This document shows positions 36,853 through 47,100 of a stretch of DNA of 55,315 nt, in pieces. The translations under genes and the position numbers were made by a program. Origin of the DNA: Bacteroidota bacterium (GTDB lineage Bacteria; Bacteroidota; Bacteroidia; Chitinophagales; Chitinophagaceae); contig JAEZLJ010000167.1 of assembly GCA_023415275.1 (NCBI GenBank), positions 1 through 55,315 on the forward strand, read 5' to 3'. The notes under the pieces were generated by a model, which was given only the letters and a program-made list of their open reading frames with translations, made no database searches and was not told the origin of the DNA. The stretch's first letter is position 1. Each line of letters opens with the position of its first letter.

Positions 36853-37587
36853 ATGAGCTTGCAAATTGACCATAAGAGTAAACTTCCCTTACACATCCAG
36901 GTAGAAGAACTATTAAGAAATCTTATAGAATTGCCCGAATACAAAAGCGGTGCCTTTCTTCCAAAGGAAGTAGAATTGGCCAACAGGTTAGGAGTTTCAA
37001 GAAATACCATAAGGCATGCAACAAATAAGTTGGAATATGAAGGTTTATTGATAAGAAAGAAAGGGGTAGGCACCAAAGTGGCTGAAAAGACAGTTTCAAC
37101 CGGACTTAATCAATGGTACAGTTTTACACAGGAAATGCACGATCGTGGACTAGATGTAGATAACCTGGAAGTTAATTTAGTTAGTGTAGAAGCTGATCAG
37201 AAGCTTGCACAATTCTTCAACATCATGCCACATCGTAAAGTTTTGAAACTTTCGAGGCTACGCGGAATAAAGGGTGAGCCTGTGGTTTATTTTGAGAGTT
37301 ATTTTCATCCCCGTATCGAGTTTAACCTGGAGGAGAACTTTAACCGGCCGCTATATAAATTGCTGGAAGAAAAATTTGGGATCGTTGTAGTAAGATCCAG
37401 TGAACATATAAGCGCCCATCTTGCCGGCAGCCGTATTGGAAAAAAATTGAAGGTTGATTCCCATGCACCCATACTTTTCAGGGAGCGCTTTGTGTATGAT
37501 CCCGGCGACCGGCCCATTGAATATAATATAGGTTACTACCGTTCGGATAAGTTTACCTATTCTATAGACATTAAGAAAGAGATTTAA
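36853..37587 (+). CDS. HutC-subfamily GntR regulator with UTRA domain
   Basis: This is a 244-residue cytoplasmic regulator. A GntR winged helix at about 1-75 contains LPKEVELANRLGVSRNTIRH. A UTRA ligand-binding domain at about 90-240 contains LSRLRGIKGEPVVYFESYFHP and FRERFVYDPGDRPIEYNIGYYR. Relatives such as NagR and MngR respond to sugar phosphates. It heads the mannan locus and probably senses a phosphorylated sugar made by the kinase-isomerase encoded next. An in-frame ATG at 36835 lies inside the palindrome, and I prefer 36853, which starts at the conserved part. Confidence 0.92.
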   Translation: MSLQIDHKSKLPLHIQVEELLRNLIELPEYKSGAFLPKEVELANRLGVSRNTIRHATNKLEYEGLLIRKKGVGTKVAEKTVSTGLNQWYSFTQEMHDRGLDVDNLEVNLVSVEADQKLAQFFNIMPHRKVLKLSRLRGIKGEPVVYFESYFHPRIEFNLEENFNRPLYKLLEEKFGIVVVRSSEHISAHLAGSRIGKKLKVDSHAPILFRERFVYDPGDRPIEYNIGYYRSDKFTYSIDIKKEI

Positions 37588-37603
37588 TTTTTTTTACACT
37601 CTA

Positions 37604-37619
37604 ATATGTTCATACATAT
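37604..37619. promoter_or_regulatory. Candidate HutC-type operator at the kinase-isomerase start
   Basis: ATATGT-TCAT-ACATAT is a perfect 6-base inverted repeat with a 4-base spacer, the same half-site and spacing as the site at 36832-36849. It overlaps both possible start codons (37606 and 37618) of the fused kinase-isomerase gene. Confidence 0.6.
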
Positions 37620-40308
37620 GGACAAAGATGTAGTACTTGGCGTTGATATTGGAGGCTCTCATGTTTCTACGGCCCTGGTAAGGGTTAATGGGGGTGAAGT
37701 GATTGAAGGATCTTATTATAAGGAGGCTGTTCATTCACAAGGCAATGGTGAGTTGATCATTGACCAATGGATCAAGGCCTTCGAATATTCATTATCTAAA
37801 GCCGTTTCTTCAAATGTAAAAGGCATTGGCATCTCCATACCCGGTCCCTTTGATTACAAAAAGGGTATTTCATGGATCAAGGGACTGAATAAATATGAAG
37901 AATTATATGGGGTCAATATTCGTGATTTGCTCACATCCAGGTTGAGTTGTGGTGGAGATGTGCCCATTCATTTTGAAAATGATGCGGTTTGTTTTGGTCT
38001 TGGAGCAAGCCAGCTGGATAAAGCTGCGCAGTGTAATAAAGTAATTGCTATAACTCTTGGAACAGGCCTGGGCGCCACTTTCCTGGAGGATAACAAAATT
38101 CAGAAAAAGGGAAAGGGTGTTCCTCAGGAAGGTTACTTATACAATGTTCCTTTCAAAGAAGGTATTGCAGAAGATTATATTTCTACTGCATGGTTGGTAG
38201 ATCAATATGTCACATTGAGCGGCCATGAAGTAAAGGGAGCAAAAGAAATTTATGAATATGCTCTTAAAAATGATCAACAAGCCATTGACCTGTTTAAAGA
38301 ATTTGGTAGAAACCTTGGCGAATGTCTGTTGCCCTGGATAGTAGCATTCAAGGCTGAATGTGTAATCATAGGAGGAAGTTTAAGTAAAGCGGCTTCCATA
38401 TTCCTTCCTGAGCTGGAATCTATTTTTCAACATCAAAATATTTCAATTATCATACAAATTACAGAAGGGACTGAAATGTCAGCCATTACCGGGGCTGCTA
38501 CCCTAATTGACGGAAAAGATCAAATGGATAGTGATGCAGCAATAGAATGGAGAAATACCTCGCAGTCATTGTTGCCTGTAACCAAAAAGACAGAGACCAC
38601 AGGTCAGGACCTTTACAATATCTATCCATGTACGGCACTAGGAAGTGGAAAAATATTCAAAGGCTATGATTCACTTGCGGCATGGATCAGTACACAAAAA
38701 GCAGTATTGATTGATGGATTTGGCGGTGTTGATTTTGATTTTATTCGCCAGCAATGTGGGGCTTATTTTGAGGCACACCAGATCAATTCTAAATGGTATA
38801 GTGCTGAACAGCTATTGAAGTCAGCTGATGAGGTTGAAAGATTGGTTCAACCATTTTTAGGAGCGCAGGGATCTGTTTGGGGTACAAAGACTACATTAAC
38901 ATTGGAAGACTTTTATCATGTTGATCAACTGCGTAGTCTTCCACGGGCAGATGATGCCGATGTTCAAATCATCATAGGAACTGGTGCGGCACTAAGCGCC
39001 TGGGATGCACCTGTAATCTATATAGACCTGCCTAAAAACGAGATCCAATACCGGATGCGCGCCCAATCCATTACGAATTTAGGATCTGTTGAAACCAGCG
39101 TACCGGCTGAAATGTATAAGCGTTTTTATTTTGTGGACTGGGTAGTATTCAACCATCATCGCAACTACATTAAGAGTAGGATTGCCCTCATTGCCGACGG
39201 GCAATGGAAAACAGAAATTACCTGGTTATTCAAATCTTCCCTGGACCAGGGATTGCAGGCCATCAGCCGGAATACCATACGCGTAAGACCCTGGTTTGAA
39301 GCGGGTGCGTGGGGAGGGCAGTGGCTTAAGCACAAGATACCGGCACTTAATAAAGATGAAGTCAATTACGCCTGGTCTTTTGAGCTGATCGTGCCAGAGA
39401 ACGGGTTGATATTTGAAAGCGATGATAACCTTCTTGAAGTTGCTTTTGACTGGCTAATGGAGTTTGACCACCAGGCCATTCTTGGAAAGGATGCTTCCCG
39501 TTTTGGTACGGAGTTTCCCATTCGTTTCGATTTCCTTGATACATTTGATGGAGGCAATCTCTCCATACAGTGTCATCCATCGCTGGATTACATTCAAAAG
39601 GAATTTGGAGAGAATATTACGCAGGACGAAACTTATTATATCCTGGATTGTAAAGATGATTCCCAGGTATACCTTGGATTCCAGGAAGATATTAATCCTG
39701 AAAGTTTCAAAGCTGCTTTGGAGCGTAGTTACCGGGAAAATGAGGAAATTGACATTGAGCAATTTGTTCAGAAGATTCCTTCTCAAAAACATGATTTTTT
39801 TCTAATTCCCAACGGAACGATTCATAGTTCGGGCCGGGATAACCTGGTACTTGAAATCAGCGCTACTCCTTACATATTTACATTTAAGATGTATGATTGG
39901 GTAAGGCTTGATCTAAATGGTGAACCCCGGCCTATCAATATAGAACACGCTTTCAAAAATCTGAACTTTAACAGGAAGGGAGGAAAGGTCCAGGAGGAGT
40001 TGATCTCCAGGCCCCAGGTACTAGAAGAGCAAGATGATTACCGGGTTGTTCACCTGCCTACACACCCCGATCATTTTTATGATGTTCACAGGATAGAATT
40101 CACAAGCGAAGTAAAGGTGAACACAAATAATCAATGCCATGTGCTAATGCTCGTTGAAGGCAGTGCCGTAATAGTAAAAACCGAAAATGGCGACCCACAA
40201 TTATTTCATTATGCAGAAACATTTGTGATTCCCGCTGGTGCAGGGTCCTATCAATTGTGCAATCCTGGGACAACACTATTAAAAGTTATTAAAGCATTCA
40301 TCAAATAA
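37606..40308 (+). CDS. ROK sugar kinase / degenerate P-loop / class I mannose-6-phosphate isomerase fusion
   Basis: Three domains are joined in 900 residues. A ROK kinase (about 8-300) has the ATP motif GVDIGGSHVSTAL and catalytic D126 (ENDAVC), but lacks the CxCGxxGC zinc motif usual in ROK proteins. A middle part (about 330-590) resembles a uridine-kinase-like fold (VLIDGFGGVDFDF, APVIYIDLPKNEIQYRMRAQ) whose phosphate loop has no Lys. A class I phosphomannose isomerase (about 600-900) keeps the zinc ligands Q655, H657, E675 and H740. Together they would turn mannose into fructose-6-phosphate in the cytoplasm. The kinase may also act on GlcNAc from sialic acid. The start is at 37606 or 37618, and both lie in an operator. 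Confidence 0.88.
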   Translation: MFIHMDKDVVLGVDIGGSHVSTALVRVNGGEVIEGSYYKEAVHSQGNGELIIDQWIKAFEYSLSKAVSSNVKGIGISIPGPFDYKKGISWIKGLNKYEELYGVNIRDLLTSRLSCGGDVPIHFENDAVCFGLGASQLDKAAQCNKVIAITLGTGLGATFLEDNKIQKKGKGVPQEGYLYNVPFKEGIAEDYISTAWLVDQYVTLSGHEVKGAKEIYEYALKNDQQAIDLFKEFGRNLGECLLPWIVAFKAECVIIGGSLSKAASIFLPELESIFQHQNISIIIQITEGTEMSAITGAATLIDGKDQMDSDAAIEWRNTSQSLLPVTKKTETTGQDLYNIYPCTALGSGKIFKGYDSLAAWISTQKAVLIDGFGGVDFDFIRQQCGAYFEAHQINSKWYSAEQLLKSADEVERLVQPFLGAQGSVWGTKTTLTLEDFYHVDQLRSLPRADDADVQIIIGTGAALSAWDAPVIYIDLPKNEIQYRMRAQSITNLGSVETSVPAEMYKRFYFVDWVVFNHHRNYIKSRIALIADGQWKTEITWLFKSSLDQGLQAISRNTIRVRPWFEAGAWGGQWLKHKIPALNKDEVNYAWSFELIVPENGLIFESDDNLLEVAFDWLMEFDHQAILGKDASRFGTEFPIRFDFLDTFDGGNLSIQCHPSLDYIQKEFGENITQDETYYILDCKDDSQVYLGFQEDINPESFKAALERSYRENEEIDIEQFVQKIPSQKHDFFLIPNGTIHSSGRDNLVLEISATPYIFTFKMYDWVRLDLNGEPRPINIEHAFKNLNFNRKGGKVQEELISRPQVLEEQDDYRVVHLPTHPDHFYDVHRIEFTSEVKVNTNNQCHVLMLVEGSAVIVKTENGDPQLFHYAETFVIPAGAGSYQLCNPGTTLLKVIKAFIK

Positions 40309-40341
40309 ATATTTCACTCATTAACGATTCAATTCTTGCTT

Positions 40342-41745
40342 ATGTCTGTACATCAGAACTCAATTCAAAAGCGCTATCTTTTCCTGGTAGGTTTTATTGC
40401 AGCAATTGGAGGTTTTCTTTTTGGTTTTGATACCGCGGTTATCTCAGGAGTGCTTTCATTTGTAGTCAACCAGTTCCATTTCAGTACTGCCATGGAAGGA
40501 TGGTTTGTCAGTTGTGCCTTGCTGGGTTGCATTATTGGTGTGTTGATCGCCGGATACCTTAGTGATGCTTTTGGTCGAAAGAAGGTAATGATATTATCTG
40601 CCGTTCTGTTTTTCGTTTCTTCTATCGGGTGCATGTTTGCTTTTAATGCGTCAGCACTCATTGGATTCAGGTTAATAGGCGGAATAGGTATAGGTGTTGC
40701 TTCAATGATCTGTCCTCTATACATTTCTGAATTTTCACCACCACATTATCGCGGAAGGCTTGTGGCTTTATACCAACTGGCCATTACTTTAGGAATTGTA
40801 GCGGCTTATTTTTCAAATGCTTATTTGTTAAGTGTTTCAAGGGGTAATGCTGATTATACAGGGTGGTTACATTTCGTGATCAAGCAGGATGTTTGGCGCT
40901 CCATGATAGGTATGGGTCTTGTACCAGCTCTTATTTTCCTGGTTAGTTTATTTTTTGTTCCCGAATCTCCAAGGTGGCTATTACTAAAAGGCAGGCAGCA
41001 GGAAGCTTTGCATTATTTACGGAAGGTAAATACGGAGGAAACAGCACAGGAGGAAATAGCAGCTGTCAACGCTAACTTAAAAGAGAATGGAAACTTCAGG
41101 CAATTGTTTACTAAAACTTATCGCATCCCTTTGTTGATAGGGTTGATCCTTCCTTTTTTGACCCAGGTTTCAGGTATCAATGCAGTAATCTATTATGGTC
41201 CTGTTATTTTGGATAAAGCAGGATTTTCTTTGGGTGACGCACTAGGGGGACAGGTTGTTGTAGGATTAGTAAATGTGCTTTTTACGTTTGTTGCCATATT
41301 AACAGTTGATAAATATGGACGTCGGCCATTGCTATTTTGGGGAGTAGGAGGTGCTGTTACCTCATTGATTGTTCTTGGTATATTATTCAAACTTCAGCTG
41401 CTTTCAGGCCCCTGGATCCTTCTTTTTATTTTGTTATTCATTGCGTGTTTTGCATTTTCTTTTGGCCCTGTCTGCTTTATACTTATCGGCGAAATATTTC
41501 CCAATGCTTCAAGAGGAGTGGCCATGTCAATGGCAACGCTTTCATTGTGGTTTGCCAATTTCCTTGTAGGGCAATTGACACCATTGATGCTGAAAAGCGA
41601 TAGTTGGGGACCTGCAGCCACTTTCTGGACGTTTGCCCTTCTGTGTGCTCCTGCCCTTTGGCTTACCTGGAAGGTTATACCTGAAACAAAAGGTAAAACA
41701 CTCGAAGAAATCCAGGCCTACTGGAAGAAAGACACCCAGTTTTAA
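40342..41745 (+). CDS. Sugar-porter MFS transporter
   Basis: This is a 467-residue, 12-segment proton-linked hexose transporter of the sugar-porter family. Signatures are GFDTAVISG in segment 1, DAFGRKKVMI in loop 2-3, PESPRWLLLKG at the end of the first half, QVSGINAVIYYGP in segment 7, and PETKGKTLEEI near the C-terminus. It follows the kinase-isomerase gene and precedes the alpha-mannosidase gene, so mannose is the likely substrate. I use the ATG at 40342, and a TTG two codons upstream also opens the frame. Confidence 0.92.
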   Translation: MSVHQNSIQKRYLFLVGFIAAIGGFLFGFDTAVISGVLSFVVNQFHFSTAMEGWFVSCALLGCIIGVLIAGYLSDAFGRKKVMILSAVLFFVSSIGCMFAFNASALIGFRLIGGIGIGVASMICPLYISEFSPPHYRGRLVALYQLAITLGIVAAYFSNAYLLSVSRGNADYTGWLHFVIKQDVWRSMIGMGLVPALIFLVSLFFVPESPRWLLLKGRQQEALHYLRKVNTEETAQEEIAAVNANLKENGNFRQLFTKTYRIPLLIGLILPFLTQVSGINAVIYYGPVILDKAGFSLGDALGGQVVVGLVNVLFTFVAILTVDKYGRRPLLFWGVGGAVTSLIVLGILFKLQLLSGPWILLFILLFIACFAFSFGPVCFILIGEIFPNASRGVAMSMATLSLWFANFLVGQLTPLMLKSDSWGPAATFWTFALLCAPALWLTWKVIPETKGKTLEEIQAYWKKDTQF

Positions 41746-41756
41746 ACACCACCTTA

Positions 41757-44093
41757 ATGCAAGCTATTATGAAATTTACATCTCTTTTACTTTCATTTTT
41801 TTTACCAATTTGCTTATTTGCTCAGGATCAAGCTTCTCCTGTAAATGAAGTGAATCCATACATTGGCACTGCCCACTGTCGCTGGTTTCATTTTACTCCC
41901 GGAGCTGTTCCCTTTGCAATGGCAAAGCCTTCCCCTTCAACTAATGGGCATTATGGAAACAAACAAGGCTGGGAAGCTACTGGTTATGATTACCGTGATT
42001 CTTCTATAGAAGGTTTTCCCAACTTTCATGAGTTCCAGGTGGGAGGTATCGTGTTTATGCCAACTACAGGAAACCTTCAAACTATTCCTGGATCATTGGA
42101 TGGGAGCCAAAAAGGTTATAGGTCGGCATTTGACAGGAAAGATGAAATAGCAAAACCTGGCTATTATTCTGTGATTTTGAAAGATTATGGTATTAAAGCT
42201 GAATTGACCTCTACGAGTAGGGTTGCTTTTCACCGGTATACTTTTCCAGCAGGTAAAAAGGCACATATTTTATTTGATATAGGAAATCGCCAGGGAGAAA
42301 GTGGTAAGGTGCAAGATGCACAGGTGTACTTAACCAAGGATGGCAGGATTGAAGGATATGTAATCACACTTCCTGAGTATGTACAGAAATACCAGAAAGG
42401 GGCCAATGTATCTATGTATTTTTCTGCTGTTGTTGACCAGAAGCCTGATGCTGTTGGTGTTTTTAAGGGTCAGGAAGTTTTGCCTGGCAAAGTTTCTATC
42501 GAAGGCGAAGGAGCAGGATTGTACCTTGACTTTAGTGCGAATGGGACAAAAGCTATTACCGTTAGGGCTGGACTGTCTTACACTTCCATTGAAAACGCAA
42601 GAGAGAATTTAGAAACAGAAGCCAGTGGGCTAAATTTTGATGCTGCAAAAAAGCAGGCTGAAACAACATGGAATAATTACCTCGGAAGAATCAAAATTGA
42701 AGGTGGCCTTAAGGAAGATCGTGTGAAGTTTTACACCGGTTTGTATCATGCCTTATTAGGCAGGGGCCTGGCCAGCGATGTAAATGGCGCTTATCCAAAG
42801 AATGACGGTACAATAGGTCAAATTCCATTGGGTAAAAATGGCGTGCCCATACATAATCATTACAATACAGATGCTATCTGGGGCGGGTTTTGGAACCTTA
42901 CTCCATTATGGGCGTTAGCTTACCCGGAGTATTATTCGGATTATATAAAAAGCCAGCTGCTGGTGTATAAGGATGCAGGTTGGTTGGGCGATGGTATTGC
43001 TAATAGTAAATATGTTTCAGGGGTAGGAACCAATTTTGTTGGCCTTATCATGGCCGGGGCTTATCAATATGGTATACGTGATTTTGATATTAAGACTGGC
43101 TATGCTGCTGCCCGGAAAAATGAATTAGAATGGATCAATCGGCCCGAAGGTGCAGGTAAGGATGATGTAGATCGGTTTGTAAAGTATGGCTATGTCAATC
43201 ATATTGATCCAAAGAATAATGAATGGTGCTTTTCGGGATCTCATACGCTTGAATATTCTTTTAGTGCATTTGCAGTAGCACAATGGGCAAAAGAACTGGG
43301 AAAAACTGATGATTATAAAAAACTGCTTGGGTTATCCAAAGGATGGGAAAAAATATTTGACAGTTCGACCAAGTTAATGCATCCAAGGTATGCTGATGGA
43401 ACGTTTATAGATAATTTCAAACCTTCAGAACCATGGCGTGGTTTCCAGGAAGGCAATGCCTGGCAATATACTTTTTATGTGCCGCACGACCCCAGGGGAT
43501 TGATAGCCAAAGTGGGAAAGGCAGAATTTAATGATCGCCTGGATAGCATTTTTACGCTGTCACAAAAGGCGGTTTTTGGTGGTGGAAAAAATATTGATGC
43601 CTTTGCGGGACTGGAAGGATTGTACAATCATGGCAACCAGCCCTGTCTGCATATCAGCTGGCTGTTTAACTATTCAGGTAAGCCATGGCTGACCCAAAAG
43701 TGGGTAAGGGCCATCTGTAATGAATTTTATGGTACTGAAGGCATACATGGATATGGTTACGGCCAGGATGAAGACCAGGGTCAGTTGGGTGCCTGGTATG
43801 TACTTGCCGGTATAGGATTGTTTGATGTACAGGGCGGAGCCGCAGCCAAACCTCAAATGCAGCTCTCTTCTCCATTGTTTGACAAGATCTCTATTCAGCT
43901 TAATAATAAATATTATCCCGGTAAACAATTCACCATAATCAGTTCCAATAACCATCCTGGCAATATTTATATACAATCTGTGTCGCTTAATGGGAAAAAG
44001 CATACAAAACCCTATTTGGATTTTAATCAAATCATTAAAGGTGGCACATTAAAATACCAGCTTGGTAATAAGCCAAATACCACATTCAAATAA
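41757..44093 (+). CDS. GH92 exo-alpha-mannosidase
   Basis: This is a 778-residue secreted, calcium-dependent alpha-mannosidase by family. A signal peptide ends near 22 (LPICLFAQ). The N-terminal beta-sandwich opens VNEVNPYIGTAHCRW and FTPGAVPFAMAKPSP. The (alpha/alpha)6 catalytic domain carries HNHYNTDAIWGGFWNLTPLW, NHGNQPCLHISWLFNY and GQDEDQGQLGAWYV, the acidic loop expected to activate water. Linkage preference (alpha-1,2, 1,3, 1,4 or 1,6) cannot be read from sequence. The later ATG at 41769 gives a tidier signal peptide and may be the true start. Confidence 0.92.
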   Translation: MQAIMKFTSLLLSFFLPICLFAQDQASPVNEVNPYIGTAHCRWFHFTPGAVPFAMAKPSPSTNGHYGNKQGWEATGYDYRDSSIEGFPNFHEFQVGGIVFMPTTGNLQTIPGSLDGSQKGYRSAFDRKDEIAKPGYYSVILKDYGIKAELTSTSRVAFHRYTFPAGKKAHILFDIGNRQGESGKVQDAQVYLTKDGRIEGYVITLPEYVQKYQKGANVSMYFSAVVDQKPDAVGVFKGQEVLPGKVSIEGEGAGLYLDFSANGTKAITVRAGLSYTSIENARENLETEASGLNFDAAKKQAETTWNNYLGRIKIEGGLKEDRVKFYTGLYHALLGRGLASDVNGAYPKNDGTIGQIPLGKNGVPIHNHYNTDAIWGGFWNLTPLWALAYPEYYSDYIKSQLLVYKDAGWLGDGIANSKYVSGVGTNFVGLIMAGAYQYGIRDFDIKTGYAAARKNELEWINRPEGAGKDDVDRFVKYGYVNHIDPKNNEWCFSGSHTLEYSFSAFAVAQWAKELGKTDDYKKLLGLSKGWEKIFDSSTKLMHPRYADGTFIDNFKPSEPWRGFQEGNAWQYTFYVPHDPRGLIAKVGKAEFNDRLDSIFTLSQKAVFGGGKNIDAFAGLEGLYNHGNQPCLHISWLFNYSGKPWLTQKWVRAICNEFYGTEGIHGYGYGQDEDQGQLGAWYVLAGIGLFDVQGGAAAKPQMQLSSPLFDKISIQLNNKYYPGKQFTIISSNNHPGNIYIQSVSLNGKKHTKPYLDFNQIIKGGTLKYQLGNKPNTTFK

Positions 44094-44120
44094 ACTATTT
44101 ATACCTCTAATCGCTTGTTT

Positions 44121-47100
44121 ATGAAAAAAATGACAAAGCTTCTGCCAAAAGCAGTAAAGGCCAGGTTCAAACTCCTGGGATTTATCCCGTTGCTGCTAAT
44201 TTTATTTTCTTCTTTTCATGCCAATGGTCAACAAACCATTAAGGGTGTTGTTTCTGACAGCCTGGGAAAACCACTGCCTGGAGTAAGTGTATTACTTAGT
44301 GGAGGTAAGGTGGGGACTCAAACCAGTGACAATGGAACATTTACACTTACTGTTCCAAAGGAATTTGAAACAGGATTTCTTGAGTTTTCATTAGTAGGTT
44401 ATCGGAAGAACCGTGTAGCCCTGAATGGCCAAAGCTATTTCCAGGTGATCCTTTCCCTGGATCCAACAGCCATGAGTGATATTGTTGTTGTGGCCTATGG
44501 CACCCAGAAAAAAACAAGTTTAACCGGTGCGGTTAGTGTAGTTGGTGCCAAAGAATTAGAGGGAAGGCCTGTAACATCAGTGACACAGGCCCTACAGGGT
44601 GCTGCCCCCGGGTTGATTATTCAACAGAATACTTCAGAACCAGGAGCGCCCATTAACATCAACATCAGGGGTGTGGGTACTTTAGGCAGTTCCAGCCCTT
44701 TGATCATTGTGGATGGTATTCCTTCTTCACTTGATATTTTAAATCCAAATGATATTGAAAGCATCAGTGTATTGAAAGATGCGGCTTCCGCGGCTCTTTA
44801 TGGTTCACGCTCGGCAAACGGCGTGATACTGGTGACCACAAAGAAAGGAAGAAAAGGCACTAAGCCTGTTATTGCTTATAATGGGATATATGGTATCCAG
44901 AAGCCAACCATGCTTGTCAAGCCTGTGGAAGGGTACGAGTATATGCAACTGAAAAATGAAGCCCTGGTAAATTCGGGTAATGATCCACAGTTTACACCGG
45001 AAGATATTCAACAAGCTTATACCCGCGGATCTGCTGACTGGTGGTTGAACAAAGTGTTACAGTCAAGCGTGCCCCAGCAGAATCATAATTTAAGCATAAG
45101 CGGTAGTTCGGGTGGTACCAACTATTTGTTTTCAGGGGGCATGCTCAATCAAAGCAGTTTGTATAACGGCCCCGATTATGGGGTAAAACGGTATAACCTG
45201 CGCACCAATTTAAATACACAGATCGGGGATCATTTTAAAATAGGTACCAGCCTGGCTTTCACCCGGCAACACATGAAGGAGCATGCGTTCTGGTCCGAAT
45301 GGATCATCTCAACAGCCCTGCGTATCCCGCGTATTTACCCTATCACTGATACTTCAGGCAATTTTACCATTGCACCTACCGCCTCCAATAATCCCCTGGC
45401 ATGGCTGGAAAAGGGTGGCGAGAGAAATTACCTCAATGATAATTTCCTGCTCAACTTAAATGGCGAATATGTTTTCAACAGTCATTTATCGCTGAAGGCC
45501 ATATATGGTGGTAATTATACGCAAAACCGGACCAATGAATTTAGAAAGGTCATTGATTATAAACCTTACATAGGATCTGATAATCAAAATTCGGTTACTG
45601 ATGCCAATAGCAATAGCCGTTCGGATAACCTGCAGGCCATGCTTAATTATGAAAATGTTTTTGGCGATCATGGTATCAAAGCTTTAGTTGGCTATTCCTC
45701 TGAGGGTGGATTGTCGAGTTATACGCAATTGCATAAAACTGATGTTGACAATATAACCGGTGAACCTGTTACGGGAACTAAAATTGATGAGGGTGGATCT
45801 TACAACCTGCATACAGACAGGTGGGCATTGAATTCTGTTTTTGGACGGGCCAATTATGCTTTTCATGACCGTTACCTGGTTGAATTCAATTTTAGAGTTG
45901 ATGCCTCATCCCGTTTCGCTGAAGAAAACAGAAGGGCATTTTTCCCTTCAATTTCTGCAGCATGGAAGCTCACTGATGAAAGCTTTATGAATTCTATAAA
46001 GGAAAGGGTTGGAACGTTAAAGCTAAGAGCTTCATGGGGACAATTGGGCAACCAGGAAATTGGATTGTATCGTTACCTGAATACATGGAGCACTTATCCT
46101 AATGTATATGGATTTGGAAATGCGGGACAAGCTGCTTCATTCTTAGGGATGGGAAACCCGGATATCCGGTGGGAAACATCTACCATGACCAACCTTGGTG
46201 CTGATGTGACCTTATTCAACAATCGCCTTTCCCTCACCTATGATTATTTTAATAAGGTTACCAATGATATCTTATTAGACCTGCCGGCACCCTCCTTATT
46301 TGGCGCCTGGCCACCCACCCAAAATGCTGGAAAAGTAAAGAACAGGGGATGGGAGTTGCAGGCCAGCTACCGTTTTGGAAACGGAGACTTTAAACATACA
46401 GTGGCCTTCAACTTAAGTGACAACCTTAATGAAGTGGTTGATATTAAAGGAAAGGTATTCATGACCGAAGCTGACAGAACTTTTATAACAAAGGAAGGAT
46501 TCCCTATCAGTTCTTATTATGGATTGCAGTCTAATGGTTTTAACCAGAGTTTAGCCGATATTAAAGATAGCCCGAAACCAACTTTTGTCAACGAGGTTCA
46601 CCCTGGAGATATCAAATATGTAGACCGCAACCAGGATGGAAAGATTGACAATAATGACCGCTATATCATGGGCAATCCTTTTCCCAGGTACACATTTGGA
46701 TTTAATTATGGATTGACCTGGAAAGGTTTTGATGCCTATGTACTGGTGCAGGGAGTAGGTAAAAGAACCCTTTACCTGAGGGGTGAAGGGGTAGAAGCTT
46801 TTCATAATAACTGGGATGATGTTTATAAGCAACACCTGGATAGATGGACGCCCACCAACCCGGATGCAACCTATCCAAGGCTTACCACCGGCGCTGCCTC
46901 TACCAATAACAATGCAGGATCTGATTTTTGGTTGTTGAATGCTGCTTATGCCAGGTTGAAAAACCTGCAACTGGGTTATTCTTTACCATCGCGTCTTTTA
47001 AAACCGGTTGGTATTGAAAAATGCAGGTTCTATGTGACTGGTCAAAATCTTTTTACCCTCACTCAAATGAATAATGGTTTTGATCCTGAAATCACTGAAC

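Noticed and set aside
41757..44093. Unusual acidic loop of the GH92 enzyme as a novelty
   Set aside because: GQDEDQGQLGAWYV differs from the GNDDCGQ form but DEDxGQ variants are known to me in other GH92 members, so it is probably a normal subgroup.
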